This document shows, piece after piece, positions 35,360-50,300 of a stretch of 64,000 nucleotides of DNA. A model generated the notes under the pieces. The model ran no database searches. It was not told the origin of the DNA and saw only the letters and a list, made by a program, of their open reading frames with translations. The stretch lies in NCBI RefSeq assembly GCF_954871325.1, contig NC_088779.1:7690846-7754845 (forward strand), in the 5' to 3' direction. Positions within the stretch are counted from its first letter, which is position 1. Each line of letters opens with the position of its first letter. Origin of the DNA: Gordionus sp. m RMFG-2023 (taxonomy: Eukaryota; Nematomorpha; Gordioida; Chordodea; Parachordodidae). The position numbers and the translations under genes are program-made.

Positions 35360-38300
35360 GTTTAATATTTATATAATTTTATCGGATATGGGGTAAAGAT
35401 ACATAAATTGGGGTCACTACGAAAATAAGTTTCATTTTTTAACTAATTATTTTTTACAAGAATATTAACTTAATTATTAATCAATTTTTTAAAATCTTCC
35501 TGTGCTAAAATTTATAGAAAAAAAATATGAGAATTAGGCAAATTATTATCGTAATATTCAATATTTATAATAATAGTTTTATTTATTACCTCATCCAAAA
35601 CTAAGTTCAAGATATTCCAAATATTCATTTTATAATAATATTCGAATCAAATAATATTTAAATCGAAAACCATCATTTATATAATTGTTATACTAAGAAA
35701 TAATTTAGGAAATACATAATGGGTAGCCGTTTAAGGAGGTGGCTATGTGATGTTTGTTATGGCAGGCAGACGGGGCACATCGGATAACAAGTTCAAAATT
35801 CCTATTCTATATAGAGAAATTTTGTCCTATGATAGATTAATAATTATGATTTAAATCTATGGACAAGAAATATATCCCTTATGTCAATTTATAATAATTT
35901 TATACTAAAAAATATTTTTTACACCCTCGATAATAATATTTATTTTGGTATTTTTTATCTTGATTAGTGATAATAATCTTAACTTTAAACAATATATCAA
36001 AAAGTTTAAACAAGAATTTTAAGCTGTGATATCACACGATTAATTACAATATTAAATATTATCACTAATCTAAACTTGTGAAACGTCGAGCCAAGTCATT
36101 TAAACCGACCATTTATTTCAAACGAATTATAATTTTATTAATTTAAAGGAGAGTTAAAGCTAAGCTTAAAAAATGTATAATATAAATTCATCCCCAAACT
36201 TGTTTTTTTTAATTTTTAAATTTTATTTTAATAATATTGATATTGGTATAATTTAAAAAAAATATTAAAACACTAAAATATTAAAACAACTATATAAAAA
36301 TATGTAAAAATATTTAAAACTCAATAAAAATATATATTAATAGTATGAAGGGTCTAAAAAGAGCTTAATTTAATAATGAAAATGTACCTAAAAAAACAAG
36401 TATAATTGTGTTTAAAAATTTCTATTTTAAGTTTTTGTTTAAGATATAAGGATTCACGATATTCTTTTGTTATGCTTAAAAATTTTTCGTGATAAAGTTT
36501 TTTAAAAAATATATGTAGACTGTGATAAATTGCCGTTAGTTGAAATGACTATTGGCTGAAATATAAAGTTATTAAATTTTGAATATATTAATTTTTTTAT
36601 TTTCCCCACAAGAGGAGGTTTTTTTAATTGATGAAGGAAAGGATGATACGCAGGTTGCATCCCAAATAAGGAATTTACCATTGGACTAGGGGGTGCAGGT
36701 TAAGCCGTCGGGTCTAAGGCCGTCCTGTAATGAGAGGTTGGTAGGTTCAAGGATGTTGGGTATTTTAGCCTTATTAAAAGCGTTACGTATGATTCTATTA
36801 ATTGCTTTATGCCGGAGATGGCGACCTTGGCTCCTGGTGCAGTTTAGACCGTGTCTGGCGTTAGGTTAAACGGGTAGGCTGCATTGGTGGCAAGAGTGTG
36901 AATGTGTAAGCGAGCATCCAAGTCTAAAGCCCATAGTAACTCTCAGGTGGTCATTGGTTAAGAGATTATCTAAGGTTTGGCTTAGAAGTGCTTCTAGTCA
37001 TTCATGCCCGCCGTATTTATCGTTGTTTTGTAATAGTTGTATATCGCATTTCGGTAGGGTTAAGACTATTTTGTAATTTTTTTTAGGGGTTCAATGGTAG
37101 ATTTGTTAGAGATTTCGGTAGGAGTCTGGGGTAAGTAGATTCCATCTTTCATTGCTGCTGAAAGAAGATCATCATTGGGAGTTATAAATGATGAGATCGC
37201 AAAATTGAGCGATAGGCGATTTGATATAAATAGAGAAAGGGAAAGTGGTCCTAAGGGGATCAAGTCGATACCACCTAGTTTAGCAGGTAATTGGGCTAGC
37301 TGCCAATTAAAGTATGATAATGAAAGGTTGAGGATCCTTTCTATAAAGGTCTTTAAGCGAATATTGTGTTGAATGAAAAATTTTGAAGAGGTGAATGAGG
37401 AGGATGAGTGGAAGAGATGTGAGATTTTGGGTGGATATAAAAACATTTTTAATAAGTAAAAAAGCTGGTGCGATGGAATGTGGTTGATAAACATTTCTAG
37501 GTTTTGCATCTCAGAAAAAGTTTTATCGATAATTTTTCGGATATATTATTATTAAGTAATGTGGAGCTCAAGAGTTGGATATCTTCTTTTTCGATAATAG
37601 TGTATTCTTTAAATAAATCTGAGAGAATCTCGGGATTGAGGAAATAAATTTCTGTTTTAATTTTATTTAATTCTAAACCTATTTTAGAGCATTCTCTTTC
37701 GAGGTATTTAAGGGCTTTGCTTATATGATGTGGATTACCCCAAAGGGTGCCATCATCAAGGTACCATAGGTTTAGGTCAAGATCAAAATCAAATTTAAGA
37801 TCATCATATTATGGATAGCTAAGCAGAAAAGATTAGGGCCGAGGGGGTCGCCCTATTGTACTCCCTTTTCAAAGTATATACGCTACCATTAAAAATGAGG
37901 GAAGTGCTATTGTTATAGCAGATATATATGAAGCGCGAGTATTAGGGGAAATTATCGAAAAAAGATTCGAGTGCCGAGGAACGTGAAATTGTATTGAAAG
38001 CGTTCTTAAAATCGATTTTGCATAAAACGGAGTTAATTGGTGGATGTTGAAGGTAGACTCGTAGGCAGTGAGAGGCTACATCTACGCCTCCTTTAGTTCC
38101 GCATCCTAATTGGTATTTGCCAAGCAGGGAATGAGTATCGGATTTCATTTATTTTTTGCTATAACTTTAGCTATCAGGCGTCTGAAAAATAAACCGATTG
38201 CGATTGCGGATGCCACCATTAGGTTTTTCAAAAGCAATCAAGTTAGCTCCATATATAATTTGATGAGCTTATGTGGGAATATCTTATTAGTTATATTATT

Positions 38301-41300
38301 AAGGAAGTTGGTAAGTGAGTTAAAAAAATTATCGGAATTATGAGATTTTAAAAATGTTTGGAAGTAATAAGGTCTATAGACATCCGGGTCAGCTGCTGAA
38401 AATTTATTAAATTCAGTTATTGTATCGCGAATATCTTGGTTTGTAATTATGAATGAGGGGATATTAAGGTGGGTTTGGTAAGCCAGTATAAGAGGCACGT
38501 GGTGAAGAGATTTTAGGTTGTTAAGGGTCTCGTCGTTAGATGGGGCGAGTTTTGTTTGTGAAGAGATTAATTTTTGTTCACCACATATGTCACCTTCATT
38601 TATTTTTTTGGAAATTTTGTTGCAGATATTACTGAAATTTTCATAGAAGTATTGGGATTTTTAACGTATTCTAATAATGTTAAATTTTCCAAATTTTTGA
38701 GTTTGATCTTTGCACATTTTTGCTGGATACAGCCTAGGAAAAATTATATTTATAAAAATTTAGATTTCTCCGGAGTTATTTTTGCGTTTAGAAATATGTA
38801 ATATATTTATATAATCTCCATTACAGATGCTGAACATTTGGATATACTAATTCTAGAACCTATGTCAATGTAACATGCTTTATAAGTGCCTTTGAGAGCA
38901 TTATAAAGGAATTAAAAATATCTAGTTCATGTTTGATAGTTTATTACCCTATATTCTTTAATCATTTTGGCAACTACTTAAAAGTAACGAAAGCACAAGT
39001 ATTATAAAAAGTCAGCCAAACATAACTCTGAAACTTATAATAATAATAATTAGTATATTTTTAATATAGGCGGACTGGGAGACTTAAGGTCCCATGGGTC
39101 ATTTAAAAAAAAACCCCATAGTTGGAGGGTGCCCCCTCTACAAAACCTATATTTTACGGAGGCCCGCTTTTATCCAGCCTGCTTCTGGGAATTATATGAT
39201 TTTACAGAAAATCTACTATGCTATATCAATAATTAGAAGAATTCCTATCTTTACAATATTCATGTATGATCCATATAAAAGAATTACGTCCTTTGAGTTT
39301 GAATGCATTATTCTTCAAGTTAATTTATAAACTTTTGTTTTCAGAATTATTATACTATTATTTAACTCATTTAACGGCCGTCAAGTTACACCCTTTGATA
39401 TAAAATAATCTCCCATATTTTTCATATATTAGGGTATATTTTTTATTTTTTCATGGACAACTAAATTTTTTCTGTTATATATGTCTATATGGATATATTT
39501 TCTTTATTTTTAATTTATATAGTAGGAAAACTGTTGAATATAACGGGGAATAATAAATGGTGGGGAATCATAGATTGTAATATCTGTAAAGATGATTAGA
39601 AAAAAAATTAGTTAGCAAAATTTTTATATAATAAAAAAATAAAATAATTATTATATACTCATTATATACTCATTATATAAATAATTATATTTATATTTAA
39701 GTATAAAATATAATTAACAAATCTAGAATATATTTTCATATTATAAAACTATCACAATAACTTTTTCAAAAGTAAAAAATATACATTAATTTTAATACAC
39801 AGTACATCAATTTGAAAAATGTAGAATAATCATTAAAAAAAATATATTATTGATGAAACAGTTATATAAATGTTAGGAATAATCATCTTGTGGGATGAAC
39901 CCATGAAGCTAAAGAAAAAGTTTTCACCAGATTCATCATAAGCTTACGAATGTAAGAGCTAAGTTGCGTGAAAAAAGCCCGATTCCAAAATGATAAGGTG
40001 ATGGAATCTATAGGAACGAATGTTTCTTGCAAAATTTCTGAATATTTCGCTATTTATAGTTCCTCTTTTTTCTCAAATATGTTAAGTACTTGATTGAAAG
40101 GAGATGGATCAATGCACGAGTAATCCCAGACCAGGAATTGACCTCGCTTCTAGGGAATTTGAGAAATCCCATCTGGAAGATTTCCATCACTGATCCCAAG
40201 GCTCTGAAGATAATAAAATTACATAAATTATTTTAAACAATTCGACCTTTATAGGAATGTTAATGATGGCTTATCTTCCATAACCCTCTATGGAAATTCG
40301 GTAACCAGATCAAGTGTGTGGTTGGGTTATTAAGTAGTATAATATAATATTTTTAAAAAGGAAGCAAAATAAGTATATATAGTTGTTAATGCAATAATTG
40401 GCTGTTAGTGAGCTTGATCCAATAATAATATATCGTTGAGCAGGACTCAAAATCTATAGCATTTGACTAAATCTCTTTCTGCCGCAAAAGGTTTGGCCTT
40501 ACAATATTGGAGTATAATTTAATCATATATTTGCATATACCAACTTATAGTTGGCGAATATCTTCTCACTTTACCTTTTCATAAGGGAATTGTGAAAAAA
40601 TGAAATTAAAAAGAGACTCTTATTTGGCAGGATTATCTAGAAGCTTTTTTTTTTTTATTAATGTCAATGAAAGAAAATTATTTGAAGAAATATAATTTAG
40701 TGAGATTCTAGAATATTTGCCCAAATGTTTACCATTAATATGCGCAAGTTTAGCTAACCTTAGAGGTAAGGCACAACCTTCAGTAAATTTTTTTTCTTTC
40801 CAAGGGTTAAAAACCGATTTAGAAATAAATGTTCAATCATTCCTTATCATATGAATTCAAACCATAAGGTCTACTACCATTTTATCATAACCAAAAATTT
40901 TTTTTGGCCATTAATATCACATTATAAAAACATCATTAAAATTTAAGTGTTTTAACGATAATTAGCAATATATATATTTAAATGGAGCAATAACATAAAA
41001 TATTATGTTGGAATAGCATTTTATTGTTTTAACTGAGTTTGATCATAATTAGTGTATATAATATAACTCCCTAACTTTTTTTTACTTAAAAAATAATTTT
41101 AATAAATTAACTTATATTTTGAATAGAGAAATATTTCCGTTAAGATGTTAGTCAAAATTTTTCAATAAAATTTAATAGTGTTAGGATAGGAGGAGGGGGG
41201 CGGGAGAGGTTGGGTTGGCAAGATATAGTTTGATCTACCCCAGTCTCATCTATTTTAATTTTGAAACGACTGCTTGGTACAAAATAACAAATTTTCGTTT

Positions 41301-44300
41301 TTTTTGAATTGTCTTTTGAGCAATTATGATAATTCACATTATTCAATTCTACCTTAATAAAAATACTAATCAGATGTAAAAATCTTCTTTAAAATAAACG
41401 AGATTTTGATCTTTGAGATTTTTTAAATGAAGATAACTAAAGAAATATTTTTATATTTTTTGAGGGAATTTTTTAAAGTTAATTAAATTTAATTGATAAA
41501 TAATCTAAATAATTGATGCATTAGAATTTATTGTTATGCAAAATTTTGAAATGAGGAATTATTAAGTTTTTAGTTAATAATTATTTCAGAATAATTATTT
41601 AAAAAATTATAAAAAATGTTTTCAGATTATACTCTTATAGTTTTAATTAATTTAAAATGTTAACAGTCGAAGGAGTTGATCAAGGTAAGAATATTTCTTC
41701 TAAGATTATCCATTTATCTTAAGAAAATATAATAACAAATAAGTAAACAAAATGTAACTTTAATATAAATTTATGAGTTATTAATTTTCTTTTAAATAAT
41801 AATTATATATAATTAAACAATTGTTAATAGGTGTTAGAAGAAAAAATTGCTGATATGCCTAAATTAATTTATAAAAACAAATGAGAGGGCGAGGATGAAA
41901 ACAAAATTTAACTTTGAAGAAAATTTATCGAGAGAGGAAAGGATAGTTTCAAAAGATTTTATACAAAAATTTCAATTAGAAAAGGTATAAACATGGGGAT
42001 ATACATTATTCATTAATCTTACCTCAATTTTTAAAGTTTTTAGGTGATTTGTATTTCAGATTTATTTTCAAAAATGGGGTTAGATAATTGTTTTATATTT
42101 TTAATTCTAAAAAGCGGTACAAGAAGTTGCTCCAGGTAGAAAAATTGCTTTTATAAAAAATTACACCTATACCATTAAGAAAAATATGTAATAAGAGGCC
42201 GAGACAGAAGACAAAATATAGTTTTGAAATAAATTTAAGGAGAGAGAAATGGATAGTTTCAAAATTTTATACATCATAGTTTCAATTAGAAAAGGTATAA
42301 ATTTGGCGATATACATTATTCATTAATTTTGCCGTAATATTAAAGTTGTTAGATAATTTACTTCTGAATTTTTTTTAAAAATGTTTAATAATAAATTTTC
42401 AAATTATATTTATGTATTTTTAATCAAATTGACAACAAGTGATAGAAGAAGTTGCTCCAGGTAGAATAATTTCATTTTATGAAAAATTATTACCCATATA
42501 CCTTCAAGAAAAAATTGAAGAAATAAGAGGACGAGAAAGCAAACAAAATTAAAATTTTACATATATTTATGGGAGAAAAAAGTATAATTCAAAATATCAT
42601 ATTGAATGCTGTGAATTTTAATTGGATAAGGTATAAATATGACGATATACATTATACATTAATTTTGCCGTATATTAAAGTTGTTAGATAATTTTTACAA
42701 AGTTTTTCAGATAATATTTATGTATTTTTAATCAAATTGGAAACAATTCATAGAAGAAGTTGCTTCAGGTAGAATAATTAATTTTATAAAAGTTTACCCA
42801 TATGCCCAAATAAAAGGAGAAAGAAAACTTAGTTCTGAAATAAATTTAAGGAGAGAGGAAAATAATAGTTCAAATAGTCAGATAGACGACGGTATATATA
42901 TGGTGATTTTTGTCTATCAGCATTTTTTTGTATCTCAAATTTTTTTTAAGAATACAGATTTAATAAATAAATGCCCAAAATAGTTAGACCTATACAGGTT
43001 TAGGAGATGTGGCAATTTAGTCATTAGTCTGCACATATTCTTAATAAATATATGATATTGATCAATAATTGGAATATAAGTCAATAGTATCCAATATTTT
43101 GTGTTTAATATTTAAAAGAATAGTATATTATAATCTAGGAAATTTTTTTTGGGATAAGAGGGGGGACTTCGGTTAATTTTCGACCTTTAGAGGCCCGTAT
43201 CTCAATCTATGTTTGGAGTTGGCAGGCTATATTATTTTTTCTTAGTTATAATCAGGGTTGCCAGATATCCATCTTTTAGCGTAATCTTCCTATTTTTTTT
43301 CTTTAGTTTACGCCAAACTCCCGAATTTATAAGCTTTCTCTCTATTTTTGTAAATAAAATTGTCCTAATTTTATTTTAAATTTTAATTTTAAAATATAAA
43401 ATAATAAAAATAACTTAACCAGAAACTTACTATCATTTTTTATTTTAATTAAATTATCTTTATCTTTCTATTGTTAATTAGATATTTTCATTAAAATTAA
43501 GTAATAATCACGGGAGAAATATAAAAATTATATTTTTGAATTATAGTTAAATTCTCCCTCTTTTTGTTTGAATGAATCTGGTAATCCTGGTTATAATATA
43601 TGCCCTCTAGTAAAAATTTTAGAAAAATCTTAGGAGGTCGGGTTGAAACTCAGGTTGATTTGTCATGGAATTCATAACAAATTTTTTTCTGAAATTTTTT
43701 AGCATATTTTTTAAATATATGTAACTGTAATTATGAAAAATATATAAATCAAATTATAACGAATTTCAAATGTTTTATAAATGTTAAATTTTTAAAAAAT
43801 ATTATCTTTTAAAAAAATATGTAGAAGCTGCACACGGTTTAATTTTTATGATATTTTCTCACTATAATAATTATTTTTTAAAATTCTTATCATTTAGATT
43901 AATTCATATTCTAACAGAGATCTACAAAACACGGCCCTGCCTGGCGATCAGGCAGGGTAATTTAAATATAACCTAGGGCGGGCAATAAATAGAGTAATTC
44001 ATAAATTAAAATATTTAGGCCGGGTTTGACAAATTAATTCATATATAATTGGGTGGGAGCTCCCAACCTCTAATTTTATTTTAATAGGACATCTTGAGAA
44101 TAAATTTTGTTATATTTTTTTGAATTTCAGGCTAATATTTTGATTAATAGAATTTGAAAATTAATATGTTTATTTTGTTTTCAAAAGCTCTCTAACTAAA
44201 ATATTAAACCTTTAAATAATATAATAAATCCACTAAAAAATAAACAAGTTATTTATGACACGATCTCATTACAAATATTCAATACAGATATCAAATACAA

Positions 44301-47300
44301 CCGATTTATAAAGCTGATAGTGAGAGGAGTAATTGATATAAGCATTAATGCAAATTGGGAAAATTACAATAAATAATATGTTAGGACAAGAAAATTCGTA
44401 AAATATAACTCCGGGCCAGACCTAACTAACTTTTCGCTAAATTTTAACAGTAAAGATCGGCATAACCGATTTTTTAAAAAACCATAAACGTCAGGGCAAC
44501 TAATTTAACAGGGTGTATAAGTTATAATATTAACGTTATCGTCTAATATGTATCAATTTTTTTATGTATAAAGCATCTTATATTATATCCAAAGAAAACA
44601 TTCCTAATATTAAATTTAGATATAAATAATAAATAAATTGATATAGATTATTTTTGTAATTTAATTAATAAACTTAATTTTATGATAATTAAATATTTGT
44701 AAAAATTATACTAGCATATAAATTATAATATAAAAAAAGTCTGTTATAAGTCGTTCCTTTCTATATTCTTACAAAATTTTCTGGGATGCATTGGCTGAGA
44801 TAAAGGTATGTTAAAATTAAACCATGGTTAAGATCGGATTGTGATCTTCACTAATTATATTGCCACTATCACGAATTTGTAACTTTAGCAAATTAATATA
44901 TAAGAGTAATAAATATATATCATTTTCTAAATTGTAACCTAAGTTTAGGTAATTTATTCCAAGAACTCATTTATCACTATCATTCTGAGATATCTGTTCT
45001 CTTTCCTCTGATCTTATTGTTCTACATTCAATATAATACTAACAGAGTATATTTTATATTTTAGCATTAGAAGGTAAGTTATTTGATTTAATTGTTAGAT
45101 TTCAAATTATTTCAATTTTTTATAAATTATAGTATATTTTTGTTATATTTTTACTATTATCAATTGTATATTATATAAATTTAAACCTACCCGTTTTTTA
45201 GAATTATGGATGTGTAATATATTTTAAATTGTTTGTTATCTAATGATCACTATATTATTTTAGAAGGAAAAATGAGCAGTTTACTAGTTTAATTAATTTT
45301 GAAGATTTGGAGAAAATTTATACTATTCATAACCTAATTTTCATCTATTTTGAATCCATAGTTAAAATTAGATTAAATAGATATTTGATCCTATGTAAGG
45401 GGAGGGGTAAAGTGTGAATAGATTTTTTTTAATATTTTGACAATTATGGCACACCTTTTATGGTGAATAAGAAAATTGTAATAAATTAAATTAGGCAATA
45501 TTAAAAAATATACAATATATCAAATAAAATTAATCGGTAAAAAAAAAACTAAATAAAGATATTAATCCAAATTTAGGGAAATTATTCTTAAAAACATATG
45601 GAATAATATAGTTAATATAAAAATAAGCAAAAAAGTTGGCGACTCATATAATTCAATATTCTAACAGTTAATCATATTAGAGAAAGCTTTTACTAATTAT
45701 TATATCAGAATATTTTTTAAAAGGTTAATAATAAATGTAAATTCTTTAATATTTAATCAAATTGGTAACAAGTGATGCGTGAAATGTCTCCAGGTAGAAA
45801 TTTTTTTATATACACTATACCTTTATTAAAATATATAAACATAAATGGGAGAGAAAAAAATACAAATTAAATTTTGAAACGAATTTATGGAGGGTAAAAA
45901 GGATATATCAAACTGTTATATTCAAAATTTCAATTGGAGAATATAAATATGGCCTATTAATTATTTTAAATGTTAACTTTATTAAAGTTTTTTATTTAAA
46001 TCATCATTTTAAATTTTTAAAAAAGAGAGTTAGTTATTTTCGGATAATAGTTTTATATTTATAATCAAATTGTTGACAAATGGTACAAGAAGTTTCTCTA
46101 TATTTCTCTTATAAAGAATTACTCATATACTAATATAAAAAAATGTGAATAAATAAGAGGAAAAGCAGAAAACAAAATTAAATTTTAAAATAAGATAAAG
46201 GAGAGAAAAGTCTAAATCAAAATGGCATTTTGAAATATTCAAAATTTTAGTTAGAGAAGGTTCAAATATTGTGATTTACAGTGTTTAATAATTTTACCGT
46301 CATAATAAAGTATTTAGAAAATCCATATTCAGAATTAAAAAAAGGAAGATAATATAATGATTTTTTGGATAAATTTATATTTTAAATTTTTAAGAGGTAT
46401 AATACAAGTTGCATTATGAAAAATACCTATATTATATCTTAATTAATAAAATATAAGAACAAATGAGAGGACAAGATAAAAAACAAAATTTAACTTTGAA
46501 ATAAAATTATAGAAAGGAAATGGGGAGTTTAAAATTTTCATACACTGAAATTTTAGTTAGAAAAGAAATAAACATGACGAATTACATTATTCATTAAGTA
46601 AACATTAATATTAAAGTGTTCAGATAAACTTCAGAATTTATTTTAAAAAATAATAAATTTTAGGATAATAAACAATATAATGTGTACCTGTATCTAGCTT
46701 GAGTCGGCTAATTAAATAAAAATTAATATCAGAATTAAAAATAATTTTTAATTTTAAATAAGAATAAGAATAACTTAGGGCTGCAATAGCGTATTATGGT
46801 GGTTAATCAATCAGAAGCTAATGTATCTAATTGGCAATTTCAATGAATTGGACACTTATCTGCACAAGCTAATTTTTAAATATAAAAAGGACATTTTATT
46901 GTGGTTGCGGAGCGTTAAAGAACTTTGTTTTATTATTACAGATATGGTAAATTAATATTGTTTATCATTACAATCCGCATTGTTTTAAAAAATAATATTG
47001 TTTGCCATTGTAAGCCACATTGTTTAACGATTCAGTCAACATCTATTTATCCTTAAAAACTTCTATTTTTTAAAGTCTAGCTTTAAAAAAGTATAATCGT
47101 CTAATACGAATCAATTTTTTATGTAAAAAGAATCTTATATTATATTCAAAGAAAACATTCCTAATCTTAAATTTAAATAGAATTATTAAATCAAATGATA
47201 TAAATTAATTTATTTTTTTTGTTACTTGATTAATAAATATATATTATGTAATTACAATATACTTGAAAGCAGGGTTAGCAAGTCAGTCAATTTGGTAAAA

Positions 47301-50300
47301 TTCGGTCAATTGACTAGTCAAATACTCTAAAATGTTATTGGTGAATAAGTGTATTTTTTAAATGAACTAATATGTATTTAAAATATATTTATCTATCTAA
47401 TTTATTTAAAAATTATTTTAAAATATATTTGTATCATCTAGGCATCGATTTAATTATAATTTTATATAAAAATATAAAATTTTCATATTAAAATCATTAA
47501 GAATTTTTCTCATTATTAATTTGATTGAATCTAAATATATAAATAAATATAAAAATTTAACTTAAGTATAGTTTGAGAAAACTAATTGCCAATTTATATT
47601 ACATTATGTACAATTATCCAAACAGGATGGGCATCATCAATAAAATACAATGAGCAAATACAAATATGCAACAAAGCTCTGAAAGCAGCTGTTGAAGAAG
47701 TTGGATATTTGTTCGAGAAAAATTACCAATAATATATAATATATTTAATTATATATTTTGGACAAAAAATTTAAAATTTTAAACTATTCATAAAAACATT
47801 TAGCTATCTTGACCTTGGCACATTGTATGCTTAATTTAGAAAACACATAATACAATCATGTCCATGATTTTATAATTTTCCAACCTAAAGAAAAAATATT
47901 AAAGATTAGTTTGAAAAAGTAAACATCAAATACATGTGCTCACACTGCACTGCTGATTATTGATCCCCAATATAAGGGGCATCTTACTTGAGTTTGATGA
48001 AGCATATAACATAATACAAAAATTAGTCGTTTCATAAAGAGATGAACATCAAAAATCAGATTTCGGGCTCAAGTTGTTGTAATAGGCTTTGTTCACCTTT
48101 AATATTAAGAGAAATGTCTAAGAAATCAGATTGAAGATCTCGACAACCAGAAAATTGGTAGGAGTATAACATAACCTAAGATTGATTAAAAAATGTTAAA
48201 GAAAATAAGATTGAATATAAATTAGAACAAGGTTGTGCCATGGAGAGCGAAATCATTAATTAAAGAATTTAAAAAATAATTTAATATACAAACATTTTTT
48301 ACTATTATATATAAAATTGAATTAATATTATACTAAAAAACATTTATTTTAATTTGACCTTATTTGACCATAATTGACTTGCCATTTGACCTAATCTTAT
48401 TTGACCGGTCAAATGCACAACCCTGTTTGAAAGTAATACTATTTATATATTAAAATATAAAAAATTATATAATTGTCCTTTCTATATTTTTTCAAAAATT
48501 CAGGGGTGCTTTTGACCTTTATATATAGAAATAAAGGTCTATTCTGTTAAAATTGGACCATAGTTACCTGATTGTAATCTTAACTAATTATATTGTCATT
48601 ATATCACGAATTTGTAACTCTAGCAAATTAATATATGGTTCAGTTTATAAAAAAATGAGTAATAAATAATTTTCAATTTCTAAATTGTAGTCGCATCTGG
48701 TTATAAATAATTACTTTGTGATTCCTCTCAGGCTATTTAATAATGATTTTGAGGAGGTTTATTACAATTAGATAAATTATTCCAAGTTTTAAGAGCTCAT
48801 CTATCACTCTCGGGGATTGGTCACTTTCCTCATGCCTTATTATTCTACATTCAATATAATCCTAACAAAGTATATTTTACTTTTTAGTATTAGACGGTAA
48901 TTTATTTGATTTAATCATTTTAGAAGATTTTAAAATATTTAAATTTTTCCCAAATTATAATATATTCATGTTATATTTTTACTATATTGTCAATTGTTTA
49001 TAATATAAAATTTAACCTACCCTTTTTAAGACTTATTGATGTGTAAGATAATATAGTTTACTATCCTATGGTCACGATATTATTTTATAAGGAAAAAAAT
49101 ATTGCAATTAACATAAATTATTCTAACTCATATTAAGAAAAGTTTTCAGATAAATATTATATCAAAATTAATTTATAAAGAAGTTAATAAAAAATTTTTG
49201 GATAAATTTTATATTTAACCAAATTTTAACAAGCGGTACGAGTAGTCTCTCCAGGTAGGAAAATTTTTTCTATTAAGAAAATATATGAACAAATAAAAGT
49301 ACAAGAAATAACAAATTGATATTTTGAAATAAATTTATTTAGCATAATAAGTATTGCTCAAAATATCACATTCAAAATTTCAGGAGAATATAAATATGGA
49401 TATTTACATTATTAATTCTTACCATTAAGCTTATTAAAGTTTGTAGTTAAATCATTATTTAAAATTTTTAAAAATGAGTTTTAATAATTTCCAGATATTA
49501 ATTTTATATTTTATAATCGAATTGTTAACAAGTGGTAAAGGAAATTGCTTCATATATAAATATTTCTCTTATGAAGAATTACTCATATACCACTATGAAA
49601 ATATATGAATACATAAAAAGACGAGATAGAAAACAAAATTAAATTTTGAAATTAATTAATGAAGCGAGAAAATAATAAATCAAATGGAATTTAATTGTTC
49701 AAAATTTTGTTAAAGAAGGTTAAATATTGTGATTTAGAATGTTCATTAAACCTTCATATTAAAGTATTTAAATAATCTTTATTCAATTAAAAAAAAGATG
49801 AATTTTTGGATGAATTTTATATCTATACTACAAGTTGTATTATGAAAGATTGCCTATATTAGATCTTAATTTATAAATGTGAGAAAAAATGAGAGGGCGA
49901 GAAATAAAACAAAATATAAGATATATATTTATTGAAAGGGAAATGCCTAGTTCATAAAGTTTTTATACATCTAAATTTCAAATAAATATAAGCATGACGA
50001 TATTTTGCCTATATATTAAATTATTTAGATAATTATTTTCGGATCCTTTCTTAAAAGATTGATAATAAATATTCGGTTAATAATTTTATATATTTAATCA
50101 AATTTGCATCAAGCGATAGAAGAAGTTGTCCCAGGTAGAAATATTTTTTTTATGAAAAATTACTCATTCCTTTAAAAAATTATATGAATAAAAAAGAGGA
50201 TGAGAAATAAAACAAAATAAAATTTTGAAAAATGGAGGAAAGAATAGTTCAAAACTCCTACAGCTTTTATTGGATATGGTTATAAATAGATTTACAGTAT

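Noticed and set aside
37175-37372. Plus-strand frame opposite the RT gene
   Set aside because: Antisense shadow of the thumb region of the minus-strand RT. The same holds for 38110-38343.
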